The translations under genes and the position numbers were made by a program. A stretch of DNA of 64,000 nt from Mercenaria mercenaria (Eukaryota; Mollusca; Bivalvia; Venerida; Veneridae), in NCBI RefSeq assembly GCF_021730395.1, contig NC_069377.1:47322501-47386500 (forward strand). Reading direction: 5' to 3'. The notes below the pieces were generated by a model. That model was given only the letters and a program-made list of their open reading frames with translations, was not told the DNA's origin and searched no databases. Below, piece by piece: positions 11,971 to 22,679 of this stretch (position 1 is its first letter; every line of letters begins with the position of its first letter).

Positions 11971-13650
11971 AGGAGCAATTTTATTTAATCACTAGCTTTT
12001 CTTGTTGCGAGATCTGTTTTAATATCAAAAGAAGTTTAAATGTCGTGTTTGATCACATTTGAACAAAGACAAATATCAAACAGGGAATGCCACGTACCAA
12101 AATCGCAGCCTTCCCAAAACGAAACCTACAGCACGCAGACGTGCACACCACAAAAACACACACACATACACATATACGTGCGCACACACAAAGTCAACAC
12201 AAGAGAACAAAACGAACAAACAAAGGAACACATTGAGTCAAAATAAATAAGTATAAACTAAACACAATTATTACCGCCGCACGTAAAACAATTTTCTCTC
12301 CAAGTGTTGATTCAGCCTTAGCTTACAATCATTGTTGATTACGCATTAGTGGCAAGAATAACCGAAGTCCTTCTTAACATCAGCATTAAATTTGGAATGA
12401 TCTTTCATTCAGTATACGTGGCATATACGATTTTCAGCTGTTTATAAGACCCATATTAGAAATGAGTGCAGCAATCTTTATTCTTAAATGATAATGATCT
12501 TGCTGCCCGTCTTGGGAATGTCGTGCCGAGTTTAAAATGTTTAGCATATTTTTTCCTGCAAATTATTGCACCCTGCAGATGAGAATACTACATGCATTGC
12601 AAAATAGACAGTTAATCACTTTTTCCTTAACGTTGATAAGTTTGCTATTATAATCTACGTATTTCACATGGGGAAATACCTGATTATCATACCTTAAACA
12701 ATTCCAAGCATTTCTGTAGGTCGAGAGATGTCATATGCTTACCAAAGGTATTCCATGTCGGGATTAGTGATTCGTGTATAAGGTAAGTGGTCATCAAATC
12801 TGGACGTTTTAGTTGCATAGGTAATGTCTAAATTCAGAAAAATACTAACGTAAAGGTAAGTCAGCAAGATAAAATCACTACATGGTATACGGAGAAATCC
12901 GATCACCAACAAACCTTGTCACAAAGCTAACTTTCTGGTACGCAGATTTTATTTAGCTAATATTATATTAAGAGACAGATAAACTTGCAAATTTAATAGA
13001 GAGCAATTTAATCGAGTAATCAACATAGTGCATTTTCTTATTTCCCCTTCATTGTCTTTCTTTGCTTTTCTTTGCATTTTCCCATGAGGTCAAATTATCA
13101 AACTTCTTTCAATAGTTCTCTTGTCAGATTGCGTGCAGCTCTGTTTAATGAACCGACACCCTTGTCCAACAAAAATACGATTCCAAGAAACGATAACAAT
13201 TTCAGACGGGAATAGAAATTGTCAACAATGATTCGATTTCTTAGATTTAAGATTGTCTTCGAAAGGTCTCTGTCCTGAAAGATGTCTTGGTTGTGGATAA
13301 ACTACTCATTTTAACACTTGATTAGAGTCAACACGTTCTCAGTGAATATCATGTAAACAACAAGAACATAATATATGGTAGCTTAGAATTTAACATTTTA
13401 AATGGCTTCATAAATAGCTCAGTAGGGAGAGCGTTGGTCTAAGGATCGCGGGGTCGCGAGTTCGAAATCATTCGTCCTCCACCTCTGATAATTCATGTGG
13501 GAAAGTTGGCAGTTACTTGCGGAGAACAGGTTTGTATTGGTACAGAATCCAGGAACACTGGTTAGGTTAACTGCCCGCCGTTACATGACTGAAATACTGT
13601 TGAAAAACGGCGTTAAACCCAAAACAAATCATAAATATTGGTTTACATAA
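11971..13650. other. Segment present only in copy B (repeat-filled)
   Basis: Copy A passes directly from the equivalent of 11,970 to 13,651 (1273/1274). The segment holds a CA-rich repeat part (12,050-12,240) that resembles 10,545-10,690, then about 1.1 kb with nothing recognised, then a SINE (13,405-13,630) at its right end. No coding region is supported. Whether B gained it or A lost it cannot be told. Confidence 0.6.
13405..13630 (+). repeat. tRNA-headed SINE (family 2), internally shortened
   Basis: The head 'TAGCTCAGTAGGGAGAGCG' and B box 'GCGAGTTCGA' run straight into 'AATCATTCGTCCTCCACCTC'. The part between head and body seen in the copies at 8653 and 24,695 is missing. The tail 'GTTGAAAAACGGCGTTAAAC' is intact. 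It is not a tRNA gene because the acceptor stem cannot form. Confidence 0.75.
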
Positions 13651-14454
13651 CATAAGGCATTTGTTAGCATTATGATTGATGTGAACAAGTTTTGTATAAC
13701 AGCACACCTCGTTTGTTCCACTCGCGAAAATGTTCTGTCTAGATCTCACAAAAGATGGCCATTGGCGCTGTTTGTTTTTGCGCGGATCTACGAAATAAAA
13801 TTAAATTGATATGCGATGGATATGGTGACTCGTTTCTGCCGTTTTGGCGCCCCCGATGTTACCGTCCAACATATTTTCCGTATTTGATCATGCATCATGG
13901 TCTTTTACCGATACAAGAATCCGCATGAATACCAACATCATTACGCATTTGACGCGACGTTTCTGTGTTTCTTTTTAACGGAGAAAATTAAACATAGATT
14001 GTCCTGTACAATAAGGAATGTGTATTTGGAGTCAGCAATGTTAAATTACTTAATATTATTTAGCCCTATCGTCATGGATAAAGCCTGATATTTAGTGTTA
14101 AAACAGCTGCAGACTCCCGATGGATTGGTTGCTGATAGAGCCCGTTAGGGCTGCAGATAGTTTTACATGAAATAAACACTTTTAACGCCTTTTCTAAGCT
14201 AAATTAGAATAATATCACATGTGTATCGATAAACGTTTATTTCCATTCTTTAATTATGCGTAATTTATACTTTTACGTTTCGCCATGCACCGCATATATA
14301 CAAAATTGTGCGTTAACAGAACGTCATTGTTTACAAACCTTTACTTTCCTGTTAATGCTAGTATAGCACGGGTGGAGTAACTTTCACAATTTTGTGCTAG
14401 AATAATTATTATTGTGCCTTCCATTCTCCATTTACCTGATCAATATCTAAACGT

Positions 14455-14850
14455 TTCAGCTTACCTGTAACCAAAGGTTGAGTGTGAGCTATTGTGATGG
14501 GACTTTATCCGTCGTCTGGTGTTAGATTTACGCCTTTAAATGACTTCCTCTTACGAACCACTTGGTGCATCATCACCAAAGATAATTATAGCATTCTTGT
14601 AAGGTCATCTCTCAAGTTTGTTCAAATTGTTCTACTTGACTTATCTAACGGACTGAAATAGAAACACTAAACAGCTTCTTCTCATAGACCTCTAAGTGGA
14701 ACATCACCAAACTTGGTCTGTAGCATCTTTGTAAAGTTTTCTCACAAAATATTTCAACGGCTCCGCCTGCCAGAGATAAGAACAGAAAAAAGCTTTAAGA
14801 CTTAACAGAGCTGCTACCATTCATGATCAGTGTGCCATCCATGATATTTG
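14455..14850. repeat. Degraded dispersed repeat, copy B counterpart
   Basis: This is the same repeat as at 2100-2400, at the equivalent place in copy B. It carries short insertions relative to copy A, near 14,630-14,690 and 14,780-14,815. Confidence 0.5.
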
Positions 14851-16933
14851 AAATGAAACAATCAGTTTTAGGTGAGCGACTTAGGGCCATTATGATACTT
14901 GTTTTAAATAGCAGTCAAGATTCATGTATAAGTTTTGTACTCTTTTTTTTTAAATCACTGACGTGTTATACCGACAAATGTGTCAAAACTTAAATAATTG
15001 AAAACAAAAATCATTTTCTTGGCCAAAAAAATAGCTGACAACTGTCAATACACTGAAGGATGTAATCCAATCGATATCTATCTGAGTTAGTGGATGTTTG
15101 TGTTTACAAGAATTAATATTCATCTCCATGGTGCAGAAACTTGTCGAACTATATCATGTGTCACATTTCTTTTCTATAGATTATGTCGTATATTGAAAGC
15201 AATTCAGTTATTTTCTCAGCATGTTCCTAGAATGAACATAACATGAGAAATATGGCTATTCTTTGTATAATAGAACATCACGATTTTAATGACATGTTCG
15301 TGTAGAGAAATTGTTCAATTCAGATTTTAATTAAAAGTGTAATCTGTTTATTTTTTCACAAGCCGTTATGTATGAATTGGTGTCTCTGCATCGCTATTTA
15401 TTTCATGTTCACATTTTGAATCCCTTTACACCAAGACCTACCTGCTGTCAAAATTAACTCTACGGCTGACTGTTTTACACTTAATACACGTGACACAATG
15501 GATTCCCGGCAACATTGATGCTACCGGTATAACGGCAACCGGGCAATATTCTTGGTATTCTGAATAACTGACGTTATACTGTCACTTTTGATTTATCAAA
15601 AACTGCAAAACTACCTTAAGTAAACGCTTTGAGAATTTTCGAAAAAGGACCATTGGAGTTTGAATTTTATTTATTAAGTAGATGATTTACTATAGTTTTC
15701 TAGATTTTAAATGGAATGATTTATAGCTTTTTTTCTAGCTGGAAACATTAGAGAAATTGTCATTTAGAAATATTTTAATACAAGGTACACGTTTAAACAA
15801 ACTAAATCCTTCATTTGGATTTATATTGCCTTTGAAACGAAATGGTTTCCTTATCAAATGCTTAAATGTTTAGAATTGGAAATTTTATCGTTGCCATGGG
15901 GATTTAAGACGTCCAGAAGCAAAATCAAATTGAGAACTAGGTTGTCTTTTTCTTTAGGAAAAATCTTTTCAGACGCAAATAGTAAGCCTACTGGTCTTTT
16001 TATTGCGTGTCTCTCCCAACAGCCTGGCCAGACGATTCGCAATAAATAGTACATCAGAAGCATTTCATATATACAGTGATGCAATTTAATGACGGAGTAT
16101 TTAATTAAATGTTAGCGCGTTATCTGAAAGATTCCGATTCCCTGGAGTAATATATGATCTATTATCATGCCTCAGGAATATGTCGAAGTTTTGTGACATC
16201 TGTGTTTCTAGATTATGCCATATTTCATTAGTAATTCTATTTTCTTTAATTATGATACGCTTTTACGGCTTATGTCCAATACCTCAACATCTTTTTAATA
16301 AATCATCGTATTTTGATTCCGCTGAGAAAATGTCTGTATCCATATGTGATTCATCATTTAATAAGAAGTACCTAAGATACACGTGACGATACAATAGTTC
16401 GATGCCATTGATGCACTTAATGTCCGACTTAAACATTCCGTGGTGCAAGGAACTCTGTAAGGTTGTCCTTACTGCTTTCAAAATAATTAGGACGCCGCCT
16501 TTTGCTACATTGAAGGTCAAGATCTTTTTTATCATTAGACATATTATATCTAAACTTATTCAAGGTTAATGGCATTATTCCTAATATGTAAATTAAGTTT
16601 GACAAATGGAATTTTCGCTGTGAAATTATCTGCACTGGAGATGTAAAGGCCCATCTAGACGGTACTCCTTGCTGTATAAACTTTAAACTATACATCAAAG
16701 TTTACCGTGTATATGGGGTCTACTACACTGTTTTATAAACCTGTCTGGGAGTATACAGCAAGTTTTTAGGATAGAGCATGTTCTATTTTTGTAAACCTTG
16801 GCTGTGCCGATTTTGTTTATTTTACCAATTTCATCGAATTAAAGCGAATTAAAGTGTTGTTGTATGACATTCCAGAAGTACTGAGAGTATGAAAGTGTAC
16901 AATTTATGAATTTATTTGTGATTATATACAAAA

Positions 16934-17060
16934 ATGTCGGCTAGTTGGAGCATCGCAGACACAGAAAAAATAATTGAATATTATCATTGGGAAGAAGAAT
17001 TATGGAATATAAGAAATCCTGATTATTCCAAGAAAGACTGCAGAGAAAAAGCACTTTTGA
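16934..17060 (+). pseudogene. 5' part of a Harbinger MADF-domain gene
   Basis: An ATG at 16,934 opens a frame whose first 45 or so residues read as the N-terminal part of a MADF domain. Visible are 'TEKIIEYYHWEEELWNIRNP' and then a 'DYSKKDCREKAL' stretch, matching the pattern acidic start, hydrophobic helix, aromatic-rich 'LWN', then a basic helix. MADF/Myb-like proteins are the second gene of PIF/Harbinger transposons and are thought to bind DNA and help the transposase enter the nucleus. After about residue 43 the frame runs into the antisense of the transposase piece, so the remaining ~75 residues of the open frame are an artefact of the deletion junction. It is a truncated gene, unlikely to make a working product. 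Confidence 0.65.
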
Positions 17061-17214
17061 CAAGAGGTGTGACTAATACCAACAGTTCAAGAAATGAAGG
17101 TCTGTCCATGCGTATAAAGTTTTTAAATAATGTCGGATCTTCAGCATCAAGTTCATGTAACAGTGCAGTATATGCACCAAATGTATCCCTCCTGGCTATC
17201 CATGACCTCATCCA
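17059..17214 (-). pseudogene. N-terminal fragment of a PIF/Harbinger transposase
   Basis: The minus strand encodes about 52 residues with the pattern 'RQWMRSWIARRDTFGAYTAL' followed by an 'LHELDAEDPTLFKNFIRMD' stretch. This is the pre-catalytic region of Harbinger transposases (basic W..RPW/IARR, then 'L..ED...F.NF.RM'). It aligns in kind with residues about 46-100 of the transposase first exon at 32,640-32,959. The catalytic DDE region is absent. The fragment abuts the MADF fragment tail to tail, which preserves the convergent gene order of the parent element. Confidence 0.75.
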
Positions 17215-17653
17215 TTGTCTTCCTATTTGCTTAACAGTAACACAAATTATTACTAAACAAACACAAAACAAAAACAAAAGTCTTCTTTAAGCATTTACAT
17301 TGTGCAGAAGGAATGTTGGAAGGATAATGAGTTGCATAAACCATGATTTGCCGTGTAGATGTACAAGGTGTACTCTTTAAAAAAATGTACACCTCAGGTT
17401 TATACAGCAAGGAGTACCGTCTAGATGGGCCTTAACCGGTCACATTTCATGACGTGTCCTCACATCTAGAAAACCCATTTGATAGTGATCTCACACGACA
17501 GCCCACGTACGTGTAAGTATGAATCACCATTTATAAGATAGTTGTATTCTAAATAATGATGCCACAAAGTGAGCAGATATTTCTTTACATTTGTTAACAC
17601 TTGAATAAATTAGTTTAAAAGAACTGAATCATATACAAATCATTAGTGTTTTC

Positions 17654-17657
17654 AAAA
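17654..17657 (-). terminator. Pol III terminator of tRNA-Pro(UGG), copy B
   Basis: The minus-strand TTTT lies at the same spacing as in copy A. Confidence 0.6.
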
Positions 17658-17662
17658 TGACT

Positions 17663-17734
17663 GGGCTCGTCCGGGATTTGAACCCGGGACCTCTCGCACC
17701 CAAAGCGAGAATCATACCCCTAGACCAACGAGCC
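17663..17734 (-). tRNA. tRNA-Pro (anticodon UGG), copy B
   Basis: This gene is identical over all 72 nt to the gene at 6421-6492: same cloverleaf, loop TTTGGGT, discriminator C, no intron. It is head to head with tRNA-Pro(AGG) at 17,845-17,916. Identity across the gene while the spacer and downstream flanks differ between copies by several percent or more suggests both copies are kept by selection, or by conversion between them. Confidence 0.97.
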
Positions 17735-17844
17735 GCTATATGAAATACTGTAAAGGCTAAATGGTTATCTGTTTAAACTTTTATTTGCGGTCTTATTAAA
17801 TTTCTTGTTCCTGTTCGCATTATTTCCTCATCTAATGTAATATC

Positions 17845-17916
17845 GGCTCGTTGGTCTAGGGGTATGATTCTCGCTTAGGGTGCGAGAGGTCCCGGGTTCA
17901 AATCCCGGACGAGCCC
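17845..17916 (+). tRNA. tRNA-Pro (anticodon AGG, read as IGG), copy B
   Basis: This gene is identical over all 72 nt to the gene at 6603-6674, with anticodon loop TTAGGGT. A run of five T follows at 17,920-17,924. Paralogue UGG lies 110 bp upstream on the other strand and differs only at the wobble base. Confidence 0.97.
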
Positions 17917-17919
17917 AAC

Positions 17920-17924
17920 TTTTT
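17920..17924 (+). terminator. Pol III terminator of tRNA-Pro(AGG), copy B
   Basis: Five T residues start 4 bases after the tRNA; copy A has six. Confidence 0.7.
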
Positions 17925-19310
17925 ACAATAAATACAAATTCGTCATTATTGACCTTCTGTCGTCTTTTCTTGCGTCAGGTTAGGGAGAAGAAATACATAG
18001 GCCCTGTAAGAAAGTATGTTTTGTTGTAATTGAAAGCGATTTTGTGAAGTACTGACAAGATGAATTTTTAATCGGTTAAACGAGGATTAAAGACTCGCGA
18101 AATAATTGTAATACACAAAAAACAAACGAAATTAGAATTTAGGTACAGAAAAACTTGCATTAAGAGACCACCTGAGGGAACTGGTCTCATAATGCAACAT
18201 AATTCGTTCTTGAGCAACACAAAAATGAACTAAAATTAAAGTGGCCTCTAGATTTATAGGGTCTCTGAATTGACATGGTCTCTCTAGCAAGTTCAAGTTG
18301 GACAGTAGTATATCTGTACTGATTGAAGTATTGTACGGTTTAAAGAGATACTTTTGCAATTAAGAAATGTTTTTTGTTTTTTTTTAATTTATATTGCATG
18401 GCTGAAACGGGGAATTGTCGTTCGCACTTGAATAGTATATTCATACTTAAATGAATGAGTTGTCAGCAGACAACGAAGCTCGCGGCAAAAGATGGAAAGT
18501 GTAACAGAACGTATATAGTTATTTCATAGGGGTCGACCATTTAAATCTATTGTTGGGTCTGTGCATTTTCTTTTACCCTGATGTTTTTTCTGTACGAAAG
18601 CATTAATATTTTCTTTTAAGAACTTTGAGACCAGAATTTTTGACAGAGTAAACAAAAGACTTCATCTTATTTTTTAAGTATTCTGTGTTCCACATTTGTT
18701 ATTCAGAAGCTTATAAGCACTATTAATACTAATGGAGTGTTCCTGCTTAATTACATGAAACAGTTTAATGGAAATCTTGTCTTTATACTTTTCTTGATGA
18801 AAGTTTAATAAAAGGAGTTATACTCAAAGATTCCTGTTAGTATTGCATTCTGTCATATGAAATACACAAAACAGGTAAAATATCATCTATTAATGTGAAA
18901 ATATATAAATTTTAACTGATACTTAAAAATTAAAAAAGCTACGAAGAGCGTAGCCAGGCACAAAGTGGTGTTCAGAAACAAAGCAGGTGATTTGAGGCAT
19001 GCTTCTCGGATAAAATGTGAATTGTGGAACATCTCCGTGTATTTTGACATATAAACTAAGGTATAATCTTCCTATTGAAATTATTGACATAATTCATCAT
19101 GCTTGTAAAACTCAAGTGTGGTCATTATGTCATCGGATCTAAAGTACCCTTCATCTATTCAAATATCAAGAAAACAGTTATTACAGCAATGCAACTGATC
19201 ATTTTACAAATCGTATGGTGAAAATCGTTTTGGAAATTTAAATTAACGTGACAGAATATGGAGTTATAATGTTCTGTAACGCCATCGATTGACACGCCTG
19301 AATGAAGGTA

Positions 19311-20895
19311 GTGGTCCGAGAGCTCACGGACTTTTATTGCAACAATTGAGGCCAAAAGAAGTTTATACATTTTTGGAAACAATATTTCATATCCTCCATG
19401 AAAACCCATTTCTTAAGTGTCAAAGCCGTGCCTATCTATATTTTGTTCACTTATGTTTGTGACAGGGGAGGTAAAACTCACTTGTAAAAATATAGGGGGT
19501 AGGGTAAAGTTTACGACTAGCAGCTTTTCCACTGTTTAATTACAGTAACTATCTTATTGTCAGTATATGTATATATGTCAACCAATGTCAGCAAAAAAAA
19601 AATCATCAAAAATGAATGAAGGGCAAACTTGATATTTAAGGTCAAAGTTCAAATTTATTTACAAATCACAAAAATTGGCATATTTGAAATTTATTTTTAT
19701 TCTTAAAAATTAGTTTGTTACCATAAGTCACTCAGTTTTATTTATGTAATGTGTGTATATCAGCCAAAGTCAGAAATGCAAACCTTATTGCAAAACGTCA
19801 AAGTCAACCCTGATAATTGAAGGTCAAAGTTCATTTTCATGCAAAAATGTGAAAAATGTTATATTTACTTTTTTAATCTGTTCAATATGTATTCACATTA
19901 TTAGTCACTGAAGTTAATTTGTTTTAATGTCTGTATGCCAGGCAAAGTCAGCAGTACAGATGTAACCCCAAAACTGCCAGGGGTAAAGCTTATATCAAAG
20001 GTCAAAAGTCAAATTTGTGTGAAAAATTGCATGAATAGCTTCCTGTTTGAAATATAAATGCTATTTCTTATCATTATTAGTAATTGCTCGTGGTTTATAT
20101 TAATGTATATATGGCTCACAATGTCAGTAATAAAGATATCGTCTGAAATCAGACAAGTTCAAATGTGATATTAAGGGTCAAATGTCATTTTCATGTAAAA
20201 GAATGAAAAAATGGCTCTTTAACTTTTCTTCTTGTTGATAATATTTCGTCGATATTAGTCAACGATATCAGTTCATTTTAATGTTTAAATGTTAGGCGAT
20301 GTCTAGTATGCACATATAATTTCAGAACATTCAAGGTCAACCATAATATCAAAGGTCAAAGGTCTAAAAAGTGTGTAAAATGTTGCAATAATATCACCTG
20401 TTTGTAATAATTTTTATTGTTTAAAAGTATTTGTTTTGTCATTTTAGTAACTGATCGTTGTAAATTTTACTGTATATATGTCAGATGATATTATGGAAGA
20501 GAAAATAAGTCAAGGTCAAACCTGGTATTGGAGGTCAGGGGTCACTTTTGTATGAGTTTATTTTTATTATAAATTTACCATACTTACTCATTACTTTGTT
20601 CAAAAATAGCTTGTTGTTATAATTCACTGTTAGCAATTTACTTTAATGTATACATGTAAAGCAAGGTCAGCAATGTAGGTCTTATTCTTATCAGTCAAAG
20701 GCAAACCTATTATCAAAGGTCAAAGGTCAAATTTGTGTAAGAATTCGCAACGTAACTAGAACTTTGCAATGATTGTTCTTTATTGTGTAGGTTATTTTTG
20801 TCACTACTAGTAAACTGATCAGTATTCATTTTAAACTATATACAACTGACAATATTACTGCTGAAATAATAATGAAAAATAAGTCAAGGTCAAAC
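19311..20895 (+). repeat. Left arm of the giant foldback element
   Basis: The arm contains about eight degenerate subrepeats of roughly 180 bp. Each ends in 'CAAAGGTCAAA'-like text followed by T/A-rich DNA and a 'TGTATATATGTCA..AATGTCAGCA'-like phrase. It pairs with 22,680-24,259. Confidence 0.85.
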
Positions 20896-21391
20896 CTGAC
20901 ATTAAAGGTCAAAGGTCATTTTCATGTAAAAAAAATTCAAAATACAGTATTTTTAATTTCTTCTTCGTTACAAATTATCTTGTCATTTTGTTCATTGAAA
21001 ATAATTTTGTCTTATGTTTATTTGTAAATCAATGTCAGCAATGCAGATCTAATTTCAAAAACAGTGATTGGTAAAGCTTATATCAAAGGTAAAAGGTGAA
21101 ATTTGCGTGAAAGATCGCAAAAAAAGGCATTTTTGCAATAATTTTCATTGTTTAAAGGTATTTTGTAATTATTAATATCTTATGGTTATTCCTTGAAGTT
21201 TCATACATGTATATATATATGGGTCAATGTCAACAATGAAGATATCATAAGGCATGAGTCTAGATCAGCCCTTATGTTAAAGTTTAAAATGCATTTCCGG
21301 ATAATAGATACAAAAGATAGCACTGTTATTTTATTTCTTTGTTTAAACATAACTTGTTATAACTTGATGTTAATTCATTTTAATGTTAGGC
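20896..21391 (+). repeat. Unpaired inner subrepeats of the foldback element
   Basis: Further AGGTCA-type subrepeats continue beyond the paired arm (for example near 20,905 and 21,085) and have no partner on the right. The right arm seems to have lost, or never had, this part. The LINE begins directly after. Confidence 0.55.
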
Positions 21392-22640
21392 TTTACTTAC
21401 TTACTTCCTTACTGCCTTCCATCTTCTTATGGCCGTTTTATATCTTATGATAAGATGCGGCAATGAACTGCACCGTATTCTGCAGGTCGCTGGCATCTCT
21501 CCACGGCTTGGTCTCAAATGGGATGTCTGTTGGCCAAACTTTCTGGCGTGTTTTTTTCCAGATAGGAACAGCTCTGCAGAATGTGAAACGGTGTTTGTTC
21601 CTCTGAGCCGCACTGACATTTAGCTTTCTCTGCAACTCCCAGCTTCTTCATATGTTTTCTCAGGCCACGGTCTTCAGTGCGCAGACGGAAGACAGTAAAT
21701 TGGCTGTTAAGCTTGTGTAGACAGTCCTGATTTGGCAGGTAACCTCCATTTATGTTCTTCCAGTCTGACGCAGAGCTGTTCTTATACAGAGTCTGAGCTT
21801 TTCTGTATGAAGTTGGAGGTTGGGGCTGTATTTGCCTGGTTGCTGTCTTTGTAAGTTTGTTCGCAGCTTCATTTCTAGCTATGCCAACATGTGCAGGAAT
21901 CCATCTAAATGCTACATTGTTGCTCTCAGGCAGGAAAATGATGTTTTTCAACAGCTGTCTGATTAAGTTGTCTGATGGACCTGCTGAGAGAGCCTGAAGA
22001 GCTGACTTGGGGTCTGTTAGGAATATATTGTCCCTTTTCTCCTCGCTCATACACTTCGAGTGTCGCCGATGTGAGGGCTTGCATCCGGATCTGTTGTTGG
22101 AGCATCTCTTGCCGACTGGATGAGAGAGTATGAAGGAGGAGCTGTCTGAAAATTTGATGTAGGCACCACTCCCAGCTTTCTGAACTGCCTTTTCCGCTGG
22201 TCCATCGGTGTATGCTTGGATCCAAGAGTGTGTTGTATAGCGGTTATTGATCATTTCTAGCGTAAGAGATTGTTGGTAAGCATGATGTTGCTTTCCCTTT
22301 TCTTCTACTCCTGGCACCTCCGATCTGATCTTGGGAGCACATTGTCTGGTAATCCATTCATTGGGCTCGAGCGGCTCTGCCTTTTTGCAGTTATTTGATG
22401 ATGTGGTTAAGACTCTGTCTTCTCAGTCTGTTCTTGCTTCTGCTCTCGAGTTTTGAGTGGAGTAGGTGGGATAGTTGTCTCTTTGCCTTCTCTGCGTGCA
22501 CAAAAGCTTTGTACTCTCGTCTTGTCTCTTATGGCTCAGGGTTGGCTGTCTTTTCCATTTATTTTATTGGAATTGTTTTCATTGCCCCGGGATTATCCTC
22601 AGACCTGAAATTTAACCTTGTCCAGTTTATCTTTACTGGT
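21392..22640 (-). mobile_element. 5'-truncated non-LTR retrotransposon (LINE, I-like) fragment
   Basis: This is the 3' part of a LINE on the minus strand, ending in a short UTR and a (AAGT)n-type tail seen as TTACTTACTTACTTCC at 21,393 on. It encodes a degraded RNase H domain and C-terminal finger. Its position between the two arms suggests it inserted into the centre of the foldback element, or was picked up by it. The 5' boundary is uncertain; recognisable coding fades out near 22,570. Confidence 0.75.
21438..22570 (-). pseudogene. LINE ORF2 C-terminus: RNase H plus zinc finger, frameshifted
   Basis: Read 5' to 3' on the minus strand there is linker text ('RLRRQSLNHIIK', then 'EPLEPNEWITRQCAPKI'), then an RNase H domain with 'AYTDGPAEKA' (first Asp), 'TDPKSALQAL' (third acidic position) and 'WIPAHVGIARNEAANKLTK'. 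The last motif has Asn where the family has Asp. A C-terminal C-x-C-x8-H-x4-C finger ('CQCG...HILQSC') follows. The second catalytic Glu lies in a short stretch where the frame is displaced and later restored (about 22,060-22,120). Another frameshift lies near 21,575; after it the usual end of the protein continues to a stop at 21,438. A stop interrupts the linker near 22,390. RNase H with this finger fits I/Nimb-like LINEs. It is a dead fragment. Confidence 0.8.
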
Positions 22641-22679
22641 TTTGGAAGCAGGTACCAATGAGGTTGATGCGTACTCTGC

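Larger units (their letters stand above)
16647..17432. mobile_element. Internally deleted PIF/Harbinger element (786 bp)
   Basis: A perfect 35-bp terminal inverted repeat begins AGGCCCATCTAGACGG (16,647-16,681 and 17,398-17,432). It is flanked by the 3-bp duplication TAA (16,644-16,646 and 17,433-17,435). Copy A carries the uninterrupted site with one TAA at 6090-6092. A 3-bp TWA target duplication is the hallmark of PIF/Harbinger. Inside are the start of a MADF-type gene (+) and a piece of transposase (-), joined at about 17,060 by an internal deletion. The layout matches the larger element at 27,532-33,390, but the terminal repeats belong to a different family. Confidence 0.92.

Noticed and set aside
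12150-12200. CA-rich tract as a Z-DNA regulatory element
   Set aside because: It is part of a dispersed repeat also present near 10,620-10,660, with no independent evidence of function.
16934-17290. A single 118-residue protein in the deleted Harbinger element
   Set aside because: Only the first ~45 residues are MADF-like; the rest is antisense of the transposase fragment across the deletion junction.
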